DNA of 64,000 bases from Terriglobia bacterium (GTDB lineage Bacteria; Acidobacteriota; Vicinamibacteria; Vicinamibacterales; CAVVIG01): the NCBI GenBank assembly GCA_020073005.1, contig JAIQFX010000030.1, forward strand, positions 1 through 64,000. The letters are read 5' to 3'. Position numbers and translations under genes: made by a program. Positions 24,315 through 37,150 of the stretch are shown one piece after another. Each line of letters starts with the position of its first letter. Positions within the stretch are counted from its first letter, which is position 1. The notes under the pieces were generated by a model. It did no database searches. It was not told the DNA's origin and worked only from the letters and a program-made list of their open reading frames with translations.

Positions 24315-26438
24315 CTATGGCTTGCGCGTGAGCGTGATCGCGCCGGCCTGCTCGCGCGCGCGCAGGTAGCGCATCACGTCCGCGAGCGCGATCGGTTCCA
24401 ACTCGCCGGACAGGAAGTCGCGGAACTCGAGCGCCGTCTTCTTCTGCCCGAGCAGGATCGTCGCCTCGGCCGTCATGTGCTGCGGTATTCCGGCTGCGCC
24501 ACCCCCGCGTCCGCCGCCACCGCCGCCTCCTCCACCGCCGCCGCCCCGGCCGCCGCCTGCGCCAGGCGCGGCATTGCAGCCGGAGAACGAGCTGCCGTTC
24601 ACGCACTCGATCAAGAGTGTCGACGCGTCCTGCTCTTCAGCCGTCATCGCCGGCTCGCTCGCGGTCACGCGGCGCTGCGCGGCCTGAAGCGCGTACGCGG
24701 CCTTCACCTCATTGAGCATCGCCGCCGCGCGTTGATCGATCAGCGGTTCGAATGCCTGGACGTTCTTTTCGCCGTCGGCCGGATTGTCGAACAGCACTTT
24801 CGCCGAACGCACGACGCCCTTCTCGACGCCCGCTTGATGCTCGATCGCGACGATGGCCTCCTTGTACGCGTTGGGAAGCGCACTCGCGTCCGTCACGTCA
24901 GCCATGTACGACAGGCCCTTGCGATGCGAATCGCCCATGCGCTCGGCGCCGCGCGCCAGATTCTCAGACACGACGCGCGCCGCCATTTCGTCGCCGCCGG
25001 TCGCGAGGACCGTGAGCGCGCCCGTCGCGACGACGGCCGCGCGCTTGTACTGCGTCGAGTCCTGCTTGTCCGGCGTGTCCTGCGACGAGTGATACCAGTT
25101 GTCCGGCCACGTGATGAACATGACGGCCGGGATGCCGTGCTGCATGTACGTCACGTGATCGCTCGAGCCGTAGTGCTTGTCGATCTTGATATAGAACGCA
25201 TCGTCCGACCCGTTGGGCGCCTGCACCGGAAGCGACGGCCCGTAGCCGTTCGCGCGATAGCGCACGCGCTCGCGCGTGATCTCGGAGACGAACTCCATCA
25301 TGCTCTGGCCGATGTCGTTCAGGAACGACGGGAACGTGTCCGGCGTGCGCTGCAGGATCCAGTAGCTGCGCGACGTCGTGAGCCGGATGCCTTCCATGTC
25401 GAAGTTGAGATCGGCGACGACGCGCTTCGCGATGTCGGGATGCGCGTTGAGCCAGGCGTTGGTGCCGCTGATCTCCGGCACCCAGAGGAAATGGATCGTG
25501 TGTTTCGGCTTCGGCAGCTTGCCTTCCTGGACGAGCTTGATGTACGCGCGGCCGACCTCGAGCGTCAGCGCGCAGCCGGAGTTGTCGTCGTTCGCGCCCT
25601 GCTTGAGATAGCCCTCGTAGAGATGGCCCGAGATGATCACGTCCTGCGTCGACCGCGGATCGCCGGCAATCGTCGCGTGGACCATTTCCAGCTCGCCGGG
25701 TTCCGTCTCGGCGCGGATCATCGACCGCAGCGAGATCTTCTCTCCGCGCGCGAGACGCGCGACGAGGTCGTGTCCCATGCGCGGCGACACGGCCCAGCCG
25801 AAACCCTGCGCGTTGACCATGATGCTCGACGAGGGGATGACGTCGACGCCGCGGTCGGGATACAGCGTGCTGTAGCCGACGGCCCCGAGCGCGCCGCGCT
25901 GCGAGGCCTGCGCGTAGATCTGCGCGACGCCGCCCGATCCGATCGCGATCTTCCCTTTGACGTCCTTGCCGGTGTAGTCCTCGGCGCGCGTGCCGGGGCC
26001 GACGTCGACGAGCTCGCCGGTCACGTCGCCGTTCGCGCTGTTGGACGCGACCGAGACGGCGACGTCGTGGATGTCGTACAGCTTCCGCTGCTCCGTCGGC
26101 GTGATCATCCACAGCTCGCCCAGCGTCGGCGCCCAGCTGCGCTGCGCATTCGGGAACGACTCGATCTCGACCGTCGAGTAGCCGTACTCCTTCGCGAAGC
26201 GGGCCATGACCTCGCTTTCCTGGAAGTGGCCCTGATACTCGGCGGTCGGCCGGATGCGCGGGTACGGCACGAGCTCGAGCACGTGGTGCATCGCGCGCTC
26301 GCCCGACGCTTCGCTGACGATCGCGCGCATCTGCTCGTGGGTGAGGAGCGTCCGATCCTCGCGCTCCTGCGCGAACGGACGCGAGACGCACACCGCGGTG
26401 AGGCCGGCGCACAGGGAGAACAGCAGCCGTCTTTTCAT
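24315..26438 (-). CDS. Secreted M28-family metallopeptidase with poly-Gly insert
   Basis: A 707-residue protein from the ATG at 26438, with a signal peptide (about 1-23) and a protease-associated domain around residues 130-260. The M28 core has ISGHLYEGY and GANDDNSG (His, Asp), WVPEISGT (Glu), LNFDMEG (Asp) and the final His in SSDHVTY or NWYHSSQ. A glycine run of about 20 residues broken by Arg lies near residues 625-650, an unusual flexible linker before a C-terminal helical tail. It probably acts as an aminopeptidase in the periplasm. A TATTCT box ends 7 nt before the ATG; longer starts overlap the divergent gene. Confidence 0.87.
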   Translation of the reverse strand: MKRRLLFSLCAGLTAVCVSRPFAQEREDRTLLTHEQMRAIVSEASGERAMHHVLELVPYPRIRPTAEYQGHFQESEVMARFAKEYGYSTVEIESFPNAQRSWAPTLGELWMITPTEQRKLYDIHDVAVSVASNSANGDVTGELVDVGPGTRAEDYTGKDVKGKIAIGSGGVAQIYAQASQRGALGAVGYSTLYPDRGVDVIPSSSIMVNAQGFGWAVSPRMGHDLVARLARGEKISLRSMIRAETEPGELEMVHATIAGDPRSTQDVIISGHLYEGYLKQGANDDNSGCALTLEVGRAYIKLVQEGKLPKPKHTIHFLWVPEISGTNAWLNAHPDIAKRVVADLNFDMEGIRLTTSRSYWILQRTPDTFPSFLNDIGQSMMEFVSEITRERVRYRANGYGPSLPVQAPNGSDDAFYIKIDKHYGSSDHVTYMQHGIPAVMFITWPDNWYHSSQDTPDKQDSTQYKRAAVVATGALTVLATGGDEMAARVVSENLARGAERMGDSHRKGLSYMADVTDASALPNAYKEAIVAIEHQAGVEKGVVRSAKVLFDNPADGEKNVQAFEPLIDQRAAAMLNEVKAAYALQAAQRRVTASEPAMTAEEQDASTLLIECVNGSSFSGCNAAPGAGGGRGGGGGGGGGGGGRGGGAAGIPQHMTAEATILLGQKKTALEFRDFLSGELEPIALADVMRYLRAREQAGAITLTRKP

Positions 26439-26444
26439 GGCGGA

Positions 26445-26451
26445 TAGAATA
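26445..26451. promoter_or_regulatory. Overlapping divergent -10 boxes
   Basis: TAGAAT (26445-26450) points right and ends 8 nt before the GTG at 26459. TATTCT (complement of 26446-26451) points left and ends 7 nt before the ATG at 26438. Only 20 bp separate the two start codons, so both genes appear leaderless and their promoters exclude each other. Confidence 0.55.
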
Positions 26452-26458
26452 GCGCGCA

Positions 26459-28431
26459 GTGTCACGGCCACGCCAATCGACCTGGTCCCGCCCATCGATC
26501 GTGACGGCGGTGTATCTGGCCGCAGCGCTGCTGCTGACGTGGCCGCTCGCGACGGTCATGCACCGGCAGATTGCCGGCGACATGGGCGACCCGCTGTTCA
26601 ACTGCTGGGCGCTGCTGTGGACGAGCGGTCAGCTGCTGCGCGCGCTCGGCGGCGACTGGACCGCGCTCTCCCGCTACTGGAGCGGCAACATCTTCTATCC
26701 CGCGCCGCTGGCGCTCGCGTATTCCGAGCACCTGACGCCGCAGATGCTGCAGGCGCTGCCCGTCCTCGCCGTGACGCACAACGTCATCCTCGGCTACAAC
26801 CTGGTGCTCCTCGGCACGTACGTGCTGTCCGGCCTCGGCATGTACCTGCTGGTCCGTGAGCTGACGGGACGGCCGCTCGCGGCGTTTCTCGCGGGCCTCG
26901 CCTTCGCGTTCGCGCCGTACCGGCTCGACCAGTACGGCCACATCGAAGTGCTGTCGAGCCAGTGGATGCCGTTCACGCTGTACGGGATGCGGCGGTTCTT
27001 CGCGACGGGACGGCTGCGCCCGCTCGCGGGCGGCGCGAGCGCGCTGGTCGCGCAGGCGCTGTCGTGCGGGTACTATCTCGCGTACTTTCCGCCGTTCGTC
27101 GTCGCGTACTGCCTGTACGAGATGGGCGCGCGCGGACGATTTCGCGATCGCCGCACCTGGCGCGCGATGATCGTCACCGGCGGCGCCGTGCTCGTCGTCG
27201 TCGTCGCGTTCCTCTGGCCGTACTTCACCGTGCGGCGGACGTTGTCTGATGTCGGCGTGCGCCATCCGTCCGAGGTGCTCGAGTTCTCGGCTGACACGCA
27301 CGGCTTCGCGACGGTGTCCGATCATTCGACGCTGTGGGGATCGCGCGTGCGCGCCATGCCGCGCAGCGAGAATCAGGGCTTCCCGGGGTTTGCGGTGCTC
27401 GCGTTCTTGGTCGCAGCGATCATGGCCGGCAGCGCCGCGGCACTCCAGCAGGCGCGCCGGGGCGGCGTCCGCGCGGAACGTCGGTCGCAGATCCTCCCGG
27501 TGATTCTTGGAACGCTCCTGATCGTCCTGGTCGTCCTGCTGGTGAACGTCCTGGTGACTGGACGCGTTCCACAGCGGGCCGCGTTCCTCTTCTCGCTCGG
27601 CCGCGACGCGGGCACGCGGACGCTCGCCTGGATCGCCGGCGCCGCAGCCGCGCTGGCCGCCGTGTCCGCGGTCTTCCGGCGGATCCTGCGCGGCGTACCC
27701 GGATCGTCGGTCGCGTTCTTCGCGTGGGCCGCCGTCGCCGCCGCATGGATGTCGCTCGGTCCTGAAATGCACGCGAACGGCCGGGACGTGGGGCCCGGCG
27801 TGTACGCCGTCTTCTATCGCTGGGTACCCGGCTTCGACGGTCTGCGCGTCGTGTCGCTCCACTTCATGATCGTCGCGCTGTTCCTGGCCGTCCTCGCGGG
27901 CCTTGGCGCCGCCATGCTCATGACGCGCTGGCCGGCGGCGGGACGCATCGCGGCGTGCCTCGGCGCGACGTCGCGGAGAGCTGGAGTCTGCCGACCGACA
28001 CCAACATCCGCCCGCTCGTGCCCGGCTTCGTGCGTCCGCCGGTCGAGATCGCCGGCGAACGGAATCTCGCTCCGGCGTACACGTTCATTCGTGATTTGCC
28101 GCCGGGGACGGTCGTGGCCGAATTTCCCTTCGGCGAGATCGGATTCGAAATTCAGTACGTGTTCTATGCGGGCTTTCACCGGCAGCCGCTGCTCAACGGG
28201 TATTCCGGATTCTTCCCCGCCCGGTATGAGCAACTCGTGACGCGGCTGGCCGGCGTGCCGAAGGACGCGGCCGCGTGGACGGCGCTGCGCGAATCAGGCG
28301 CGACGCACGCGCTCGTGCACGAAGGGTCGTACCTGAACGACGACGGGGAACGCGTCGCCGCGTGGCTGCGCCTGAACGGCGCGCGCGGCGTGTTTGCGGA
28401 CGGCGGGGATCTCCTCTTTCAACTGCGGTGA
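26459..28431 (+). pseudogene. Polytopic membrane protein (GT-C-like), frameshifted
   Basis: The first 500 or so codons encode a multi-helix membrane protein with early loop GDMGDPLFNCW and a NIFYP segment, resembling GT-C-type glycosyltransferases or YfhO-like proteins. Around 27945-27965 the frame changes. The hydrophilic C-terminal domain (RPPVEIAGERNLAPAYTFIR to GDLLFQLR) continues in the next frame to 28431. Read in one frame, the product ends in about 80 unrelated Arg/Ser-rich residues. Either a real frameshift or an assembly error is possible. The GTG start follows a TAGAAT box by 8 nt. Intact, it would be about 655 residues and probably transfer sugars from a lipid carrier. Confidence 0.7.
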
Positions 28432-28477
28432 GCCGCTCTCGCCACCAGCCCCACCTGCCCTTCCCGCCCTTCCCGCC

Positions 28478-29980
28478 TTACCTCTTGAACGGCAGCTTCC
28501 GATCGAGATTCGCGGCGTTGTACGCGTAGGTCGCCATGACAATCGCGGCTTCCTTGATGTCGTTTATGTCGAGGCGGTCCTCCGTGTCCATGTTCGTATG
28601 GTGCGTGCGGATGTCGTAGTTCACGTAATCCTGCACCGGATTGAATCCGGGCACGCCGGCGTCGATGAAGCTGAGGTGATCGGTCGAGCCGACCGGCTCG
28701 ATCGTGTTGCGCTTCGCGCCGAGGCTCTTGAGCGGCTCGAGCCACGAGTCGAAGATCCCGCGGATTTCCTCGTTGTTCTGGAGATACCAGCCGTAGATCT
28801 TGCCGGTGCCGTTGTCGATGTTGAAGTAGGTGTCGAACTTCGCGCGCGCGACGGCGTTGGCATCGCCGGCCAGATGCTGCTGCACCCACGCTTTCGATCC
28901 GAGCAGGCCCTGCTCCTCACCGCCCCAGAGCGCGACGCGGATCGTTCTGCGCGGACGCGCGCCGACGGCCTTCAGGATGCGCATCGCTTCGATGACGGTG
29001 GCCGAGCCGTCGGCGTTGTCGGTCGCGCCGACGCCGGTGTGCCAGGAGTCGAGGTGGCCGCCGATCATGACGACCTCGTCCTTGAGGACGGGATCGGTGC
29101 CGGGCAGTTCGGCGATGACGTTGTAGGCGTTCCCGCCGTCGTTGTCGTAGAACCTGCCCTGCACGTTGACGCGCAGCCTGACCGGCGCGTTCCGGCGCTC
29201 GAGCGCGCGCGCGACCATGTTGTAGTGCTCGCCGCTCATCGTGATCGCGGGCACTGCGCCGGGTCCGCCGTCGCGGCCGGTGACGAAGACGGTCCCGTGC
29301 TCGCCGATGCTCGGCTTGAGGATGACGCCGGCGCCGGCCTCCTTCAGGATCTGTGTCATGCGCTGCGCCGCCGCCTGCGCCGCACCTCGTCCTCCGGCGG
29401 GCGCCGATCCGCGTCCCACGCTCGTGGCGTACGCGGCAGAGTTCGGGACGTAGGTGTCGTCGGTGGGATTGGGCCGATCCTTGCGCACGAAGTTCGCCAT
29501 CATGGGCTGGGTCATGACGATCGCGCCCTTCAGCTGCGCGCGCATCGCGTCGACCTGATCGGGCGTCTTGCCGCCGATGAACACGGGCGTCGCGGTGATC
29601 TCGCCGGCGGTCGACGCCGACCAGCCGTCCGCGTAGCCGACGAGCGGCATGTAGCGCGGCTCGACCAGCTCCAGCGTCAGCTTCTCGAGCGTCCAGCCGC
29701 GGCCGAACTGCCACGGCTCGAGGCGCGGATTGTCGAGCCCGTAGGACGCGAGCTCCGCGCGCACGAACTCCGCCGCGCGCTTGTGCGCGGGCGACGCGGT
29801 GAGCCGCGGACCGATCTCGGCGGTCAGCATGGAGAAAACCTTCTCCACCTGCGAGTGCTGCAGACCCTCTGCGCGAATCTTGTCGAGGATGTCGCGGTCG
29901 GAGGCCGGCTGTGCCGAGCCGAGACCGGTCCACGCCACCGCGAGCACGCCAACCAGCGCCAGCTTCCGCATCATCGCCAT
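28478..29980 (-). CDS. Secreted M28-family metallopeptidase
   Basis: A 500-residue zinc peptidase with a signal peptide (about 1-24) and the M28 core: GGHLDSWHTGVGATDNADGS (His, Asp), WGGEEQG (Glu pair), FNIDNG (Asp) and DIRTHHTNMD (final His). The protease-associated insert lies between about residues 110 and 270. GGAGGCGG 5 nt upstream of the ATG at 29980 decides the start. It resembles the carboxypeptidase Q-like enzyme at 15.4 kb in layout but is a separate paralogue. Both would feed peptide catabolism. Confidence 0.9.
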   Translation of the reverse strand: MAMMRKLALVGVLAVAWTGLGSAQPASDRDILDKIRAEGLQHSQVEKVFSMLTAEIGPRLTASPAHKRAAEFVRAELASYGLDNPRLEPWQFGRGWTLEKLTLELVEPRYMPLVGYADGWSASTAGEITATPVFIGGKTPDQVDAMRAQLKGAIVMTQPMMANFVRKDRPNPTDDTYVPNSAAYATSVGRGSAPAGGRGAAQAAAQRMTQILKEAGAGVILKPSIGEHGTVFVTGRDGGPGAVPAITMSGEHYNMVARALERRNAPVRLRVNVQGRFYDNDGGNAYNVIAELPGTDPVLKDEVVMIGGHLDSWHTGVGATDNADGSATVIEAMRILKAVGARPRRTIRVALWGGEEQGLLGSKAWVQQHLAGDANAVARAKFDTYFNIDNGTGKIYGWYLQNNEEIRGIFDSWLEPLKSLGAKRNTIEPVGSTDHLSFIDAGVPGFNPVQDYVNYDIRTHHTNMDTEDRLDINDIKEAAIVMATYAYNAANLDRKLPFKR

Positions 29981-30020
29981 CGGACCGCCTCCATCAAGAA
30001 GACCGCGACGAAGAAGTATG

Positions 30021-30137
30021 AACCACAGAGGCACAGAGATAAGAGTCCTTGGAGGGACAGGTCCACGCGGGGTGCCGCGCGACCGGCCTGCGAAGCAGGC
30101 GCGACACGCGTCTCTGTGTCTCCGCGTCTCTGTGGTT
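30021..30137. repeat. Inverted pair of ACCACAGAG-type words
   Basis: AACCACAGAGGCACAGAGA at 30021-30039 has an opposite-sense partner at 30111-30137 (ending CTCTGTGGTT). A small hairpin (GCCTG CGAAG CAGGC) lies between, at 30086-30100. The region lies between two genes on the minus strand and contains no reading frame of its own. Confidence 0.8.
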
Positions 30138-30156
30138 ATTTCCTCTTCGTCTGCCT

Positions 30157-33312
<3,156 letters not shown>

Positions 33313-33318
33313 CGAGGT

Positions 33319-34554
33319 CTACTCCGTGGCCTTCCCGCCACCCACTTTGACTTTCATTCCGTCGTTGAGGCGATCGACGTCATTGGTCGCGACCACGTCG
33401 CCGGCCTTCACGCCGCTCACGATCTCGATGCGGTCGCCGAGCCGCTCGCCGACGCGGAGCTCTTTCGCCGACAGATGATCGCCGGTGAGCACGAACACGC
33501 GGTTCACACCGTAGCGATACTGCAGCGCCGAGTACGAGACGGTCAGCACCTGATCGACTTTGCTGCTCACGATCCGCACGCGGGCGAACGTGCCCGGCTT
33601 GAGCACGGCCTCCGCGTTGGGCACGAGCGCCTCGAACGCGAACGCGCGCGTCGCCGTGTTCACCGACGGGCTGATGCGCGAGACCCTGCCGGTGAACGCG
33701 CGATCCGGATACGCATCGACGTGCAGCTCGACCGGCTGCCCGCTCTGAATCCACGGCGCCATCTTCTCGGGAATCTCCGCCGTCACCTTCAGCGGATCGA
33801 CGCGCACGACGGCCATCACCGGCGTCTGCACCTTGACGTACTCGCCGAGGTTGACCAGGCGCTTCTGGACGATGCCGTCGAACGGCGCGCGAATCGCGGT
33901 GTCGCGCAGCTGGCGCGCGGCGAGCTTCATCGCCGCGTCCGACGCGTCGATCGTCGCGCGCAGGTTCTTGGCGTTCTGGAGAGAAGAATCGTAGCTCGCC
34001 TGCTTCGACCGCAGCATGGCGTCGGCATCGTCGAGCGTCTGCTTCGGCACGAGCTGCCGCTTGTGCAGCTCGTCGGCGCGGTCGTACGCCTGCTTCGCCT
34101 GCACGAGCTCGGCCTGCGCCTTCACGACGTCGGGGGTTCGTTCGATCGGGGGCAGGTGCGCGGTGTCGGTCGCGCCGTACCGGGCGAGCGTGCTCTCGAG
34201 CGCGGCCTTCTGCTGATCGAAGGTGTACTGCGGCTTCTCGTTGTCGAGTTCCAGCAGCGCCTGGCCGGCCTTCACCCGGTCGCCCAGATCGCTGAGCAGC
34301 TTGCTGACCCGGCCTTCGGCTTCAGACGAGATCGTGACTTCGTCGACCGCCGCGAGGGTTCCGACGACCTCGATCGTGCGGTGAATCGCTTCCTCGCGAA
34401 TCGGCTCCACCTTGACGGGCTTCGCGGCATCGTCGCGGCCGCGCGCCTGGGCCTTCTCGGCCCTGGAACATCCAGCCGTCACGGACCCCAGAAGCGCCAG
34501 AGCCGCGGCGGCGGCTGCACATCGACACGTACGAATCACAGACATTGAACGCAT
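33319..34554 (-). CDS. RND efflux periplasmic adaptor lipoprotein
   Basis: A 411-residue membrane-fusion protein from the ATG at 34554, with lipobox VTAGC. It has the split lipoyl domain (TISSEAEGRVSKLLSDLGDR and RAPFDGIVQKRLVNLGEYV), a long helical hairpin between them, and the beta-barrel and membrane-proximal domains. It would couple the downstream RND pump to an outer-membrane channel. Six bp separate the two genes, so they form an operon with the adaptor first. A TATACT element about 36 nt upstream is a possible -10, so this transcript, unlike several neighbours, has a leader. Confidence 0.92.
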   Translation of the reverse strand: MRSMSVIRTCRCAAAAAALALLGSVTAGCSRAEKAQARGRDDAAKPVKVEPIREEAIHRTIEVVGTLAAVDEVTISSEAEGRVSKLLSDLGDRVKAGQALLELDNEKPQYTFDQQKAALESTLARYGATDTAHLPPIERTPDVVKAQAELVQAKQAYDRADELHKRQLVPKQTLDDADAMLRSKQASYDSSLQNAKNLRATIDASDAAMKLAARQLRDTAIRAPFDGIVQKRLVNLGEYVKVQTPVMAVVRVDPLKVTAEIPEKMAPWIQSGQPVELHVDAYPDRAFTGRVSRISPSVNTATRAFAFEALVPNAEAVLKPGTFARVRIVSSKVDQVLTVSYSALQYRYGVNRVFVLTGDHLSAKELRVGERLGDRIEIVSGVKAGDVVATNDVDRLNDGMKVKVGGGKATE

Positions 34555-34653
34555 AAGAGATGGACCGGGAAGCGAACGCGAAAACCGGTAAAGAGTATAC
34601 GATGCGGCCCGGCGCCGGTTTTTCTTGTACACGATTGTCTCGCTTGCACTTGG

Positions 34654-34711
34654 GTCCGGCTGACGCCGGACGCCACGGATCCGGACTCGTGGTGTCCGCC
34701 TTCAGGCGGAC
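34654..34711. repeat. Pair of REP-like hairpins
   Basis: GTCCGGCTGACGCCGGAC (34654-34671) and GTCCGCCTTCAGGCGGAC (34694-34711) are perfect 7-bp stems with 4-nt loops. The second resembles the element at 14279-14296. They lie between the adaptor promoter and the end of the copper ATPase gene and may terminate transcription of the latter. Confidence 0.8.
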
Positions 34712-34713
34712 TT

Positions 34714-37119
34714 TCAGAGCGACACGCGTCTGAGCCGCAGCGCGTTGCCGATGACCGACAGCGAGCTGAGCGTCATCGCGGCGCTGGCCCAGATCGGGCT
34801 GATGAGCAGTCCGAAGAACGGATACAGCAGGCCGGCGGCGATCGGCACGCCGAGCGTGTTGTAGACGAAGGCGAGAAAGAGATTCTGGCGGATGTTGCCG
34901 ACGGTCGCGCGCGACAGACGGCGGGCGCGCACGATCGCCCGGAGATCGCCTTTGACGAGCGTCAGACCCGCGCTTTCCATCGCGACGTCGGTGCCGGTCC
35001 CCATCGCGATGCCGACCGAGGCTTCCGCGAGCGCCGGCGCGTCGTTGATCCCGTCACCGGCCATCGCGACCACGCGCCCGCCGCGCTGAAGCTCGGCGAC
35101 GATGTCGCGCTTCCCCGCGGGGAGCACGCCCGCGCGAACGTCGTCAATGCCGAGGCGTCGAGCAATCGCCTCGGCCGTCAGATGGTTATCACCGGTGACC
35201 ATGACGATCGCTAGACCGTCAGCCTTCAGGAGACGCAGCGCGTCGGCGGTCGACTGTCGAATCGGATCGGCGACGGCGATCAGTCCGGCGACGCGGCGGT
35301 CGACGGCGGCGATGAGCACCGTCTGCCCGTCCTGCCGCCGCGCGTCGGCGCGAGCGGTCCACGCGCCCGGATCGACCCCGCGCGTCTGCATGAACTCGAT
35401 CGTGCCGAGCGCGACCTCGCGCTGATCGACGCGGCCGCTGACGCCTTTTCCCGGCGTCGCGGAAAAATCGGCGACCGCGGGAATCGCGATCCGCCGCGAC
35501 TCGGCCGCGCCGACGATCGCCGCGGCGAGCGGATGCTCGCTCCCGCGCTCCACGGCCGCGGCCAGGCGCAGCACGTCCGATTCGGTCCACGGCTCCGCGG
35601 GATCGATCGCCGTCACGCGCGGACGGCCTTCGGTCAGCGTGCCCGTCTTGTCGACGACGAGCGTATCGACGCGCGCGAGCCGTTCGAGCGCTTCGGCATT
35701 TCTGATCAACACGCCGGTCTTCGCGCCCTGACCCGTGCCGACCATGATCGCCATCGGCGTCGCGAGACCGAGCGCGCACGGGCACGCGATGATCAGGACG
35801 GCGACCGCGTTCACGAGCGCGTGGGCGAAGCGCGGTTCCGGTCCAAGGACAAACCACGCGATGAACGTGACCACGGACGTGCCGACGACCGCGGGCACGA
35901 AGTACGCCGCGACGCGATCGGCCAGCCGCTGCAGCGGCGCGCGCGTGCGCTGCGCCTCGCCCACCATCCGGACGATCTGCGCCAGCAGCGTGTCGCGGCC
36001 GACGCGCTCCGCGCGCATCGTGAACGTGCCGGTGCCGGCGATCGTCGCGCCGATCACGCGGTCGCCCGCGCGCTTGTCGACGGGAATCGATTCGCCGGTC
36101 ACCATCGATTCGTCGACCGCCGCGCCGCCGTCGATGAGCACGCCGTCCACGGGAATCTTCTCGCCCGGCCGGACGCGCAGCACGTCGCCCACCTGCACCG
36201 CGTCGAGCGGAATATCTTCTTCATTTCCCCCGGGGCCGTCTCTGACGACGCGGGCCGTCTTCGGCGCGAGGCCGAGCAGCTGTCGAATCGCGGCGCCGGT
36301 CCGATGCCGGGCGCGCAGCTCGAGCACCTGCCCGAGCAGCACGAGGACCGTGATGACAATCACCGTATCGAAGTAGGTCTCGACCCCTCCTGCCTCTCCC
36401 GCCCCGGCCGGGAATATTCCAGGCGCGACCGTGGCAACCGCGCTGAATCCGTACGCCGCTCCGACTCCGATCCCGATCAACGTGAACATGTTCGGGCTCG
36501 CGTTCACGAACGACCGCCACATGCGCTCGAAGAACGGCCAGCCGCACCAGAAGACGACGGGCGTCGCGAGCGCGAAACCGATCCAGTTCACCCACGTCAT
36601 GCCGAGGCGATGCATCAGCATCCCGCCGGTGACCATGTCGCCCATCGTCAGGAGAAACACGGGCGCGCCGAGCACGACGCCGAACGTGAAGCGGCGCGTC
36701 ATGTCGACGAGCTCGGGGTTCGGCGCGTCGGAGAGATCGGCGATGCGCGGCTCGAGCGCCATGCCGCACTTCGGGCAGGGGCCGGGACGATCGCTCACGA
36801 CCTCGGGATCCATTGGGCAGACGTACTCGACGGGTGCGGGGTGCGGGGTGCGGGGTGCCGCGTGCTGGGTGCTGGGTGCCGCGTGCTGAGAGCTGACAGC
36901 CGACGGCTGAGAGCTCTTCTTCAGCCCGCCGAGCGAGATCACCTGCGGCGCGCCGTGCGTCATCGGCTCGCGCTTGCCTTCGAGATACTTCTTGGGGTCC
37001 GCGGTGAACTTGGCGACGCAGCCCTTCGAGCAGAAGTGGTACGTCGTGCCTTCGTGGTCGACGTGGCCGGCGGCTTTCGCGGGGTCGACGGTCATGCCGC
37101 AGACGGGGTCGAGCGCCAT
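34714..37119 (-). CDS. copA: Cu(I)-transporting P1B-type ATPase
   Basis: An 801-residue pump. An N-terminal YHS domain ([16 protein letters not shown]) is followed by a repeat-derived linker (about 70-95) and a heavy-metal-binding module ([14 protein letters not shown]). Eight membrane helices surround CPC ([11 protein letters not shown]), with the phosphorylation site [18 protein letters not shown], the hinge [13 protein letters not shown], and [10 protein letters not shown] plus [12 protein letters not shown] in the last helices, as in Cu(I) exporters. It replaces the usual CxxC metal-binding domains by YHS. A TACTAT box ends 6 nt before the ATG. It removes copper from the cytoplasm. Confidence 0.94.
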   Translation of the reverse strand: MALDPVCGMTVDPAKAAGHVDHEGTTYHFCSKGCVAKFTADPKKYLEGKREPMTHGAPQVISLGGLKKSSQPSAVSSQHAAPSTQHAAPRTPHPAPVEYVCPMDPEVVSDRPGPCPKCGMALEPRIADLSDAPNPELVDMTRRFTFGVVLGAPVFLLTMGDMVTGGMLMHRLGMTWVNWIGFALATPVVFWCGWPFFERMWRSFVNASPNMFTLIGIGVGAAYGFSAVATVAPGIFPAGAGEAGGVETYFDTVIVITVLVLLGQVLELRARHRTGAAIRQLLGLAPKTARVVRDGPGGNEEDIPLDAVQVGDVLRVRPGEKIPVDGVLIDGGAAVDESMVTGESIPVDKRAGDRVIGATIAGTGTFTMRAERVGRDTLLAQIVRMVGEAQRTRAPLQRLADRVAAYFVPAVVGTSVVTFIAWFVLGPEPRFAHALVNAVAVLIIACPCALGLATPMAIMVGTGQGAKTGVLIRNAEALERLARVDTLVVDKTGTLTEGRPRVTAIDPAEPWTESDVLRLAAAVERGSEHPLAAAIVGAAESRRIAIPAVADFSATPGKGVSGRVDQREVALGTIEFMQTRGVDPGAWTARADARRQDGQTVLIAAVDRRVAGLIAVADPIRQSTADALRLLKADGLAIVMVTGDNHLTAEAIARRLGIDDVRAGVLPAGKRDIVAELQRGGRVVAMAGDGINDAPALAEASVGIAMGTGTDVAMESAGLTLVKGDLRAIVRARRLSRATVGNIRQNLFLAFVYNTLGVPIAAGLLYPFFGLLISPIWASAAMTLSSLSVIGNALRLRRVSL
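36832..36915. repeat. Heptamer repeat inside the copA coding sequence
   Basis: GTGCGGG and GTGCTGG words followed by AGCTGACAGCCGA fill an in-frame segment of copA. It encodes the Ser/Gln/Pro/His-rich linker between the YHS and metal-binding modules. The 13 bp at 36891-36903 match 8166-8178 exactly. Confidence 0.85.
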
Positions 37120-37125
37120 CCTTCA

Positions 37126-37131
37126 ATAGTA
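37126..37131 (-). promoter_or_regulatory. -10 box TACTAT close to the copA start
   Basis: On the minus strand TACTAT ends 6 nt before the ATG at 37119. GAAGG lies directly against the ATG, too close to act as a normal ribosome binding site. Confidence 0.5.
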
Positions 37132-37150
37132 CGCGTTTACGCGCGCACTG

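Noticed and set aside
34714-37119. Zinc or cadmium specificity for the P-type ATPase
   Set aside because: The CPC motif together with the [10 protein letters not shown] and [12 protein letters not shown] helices is the Cu(I) pattern.
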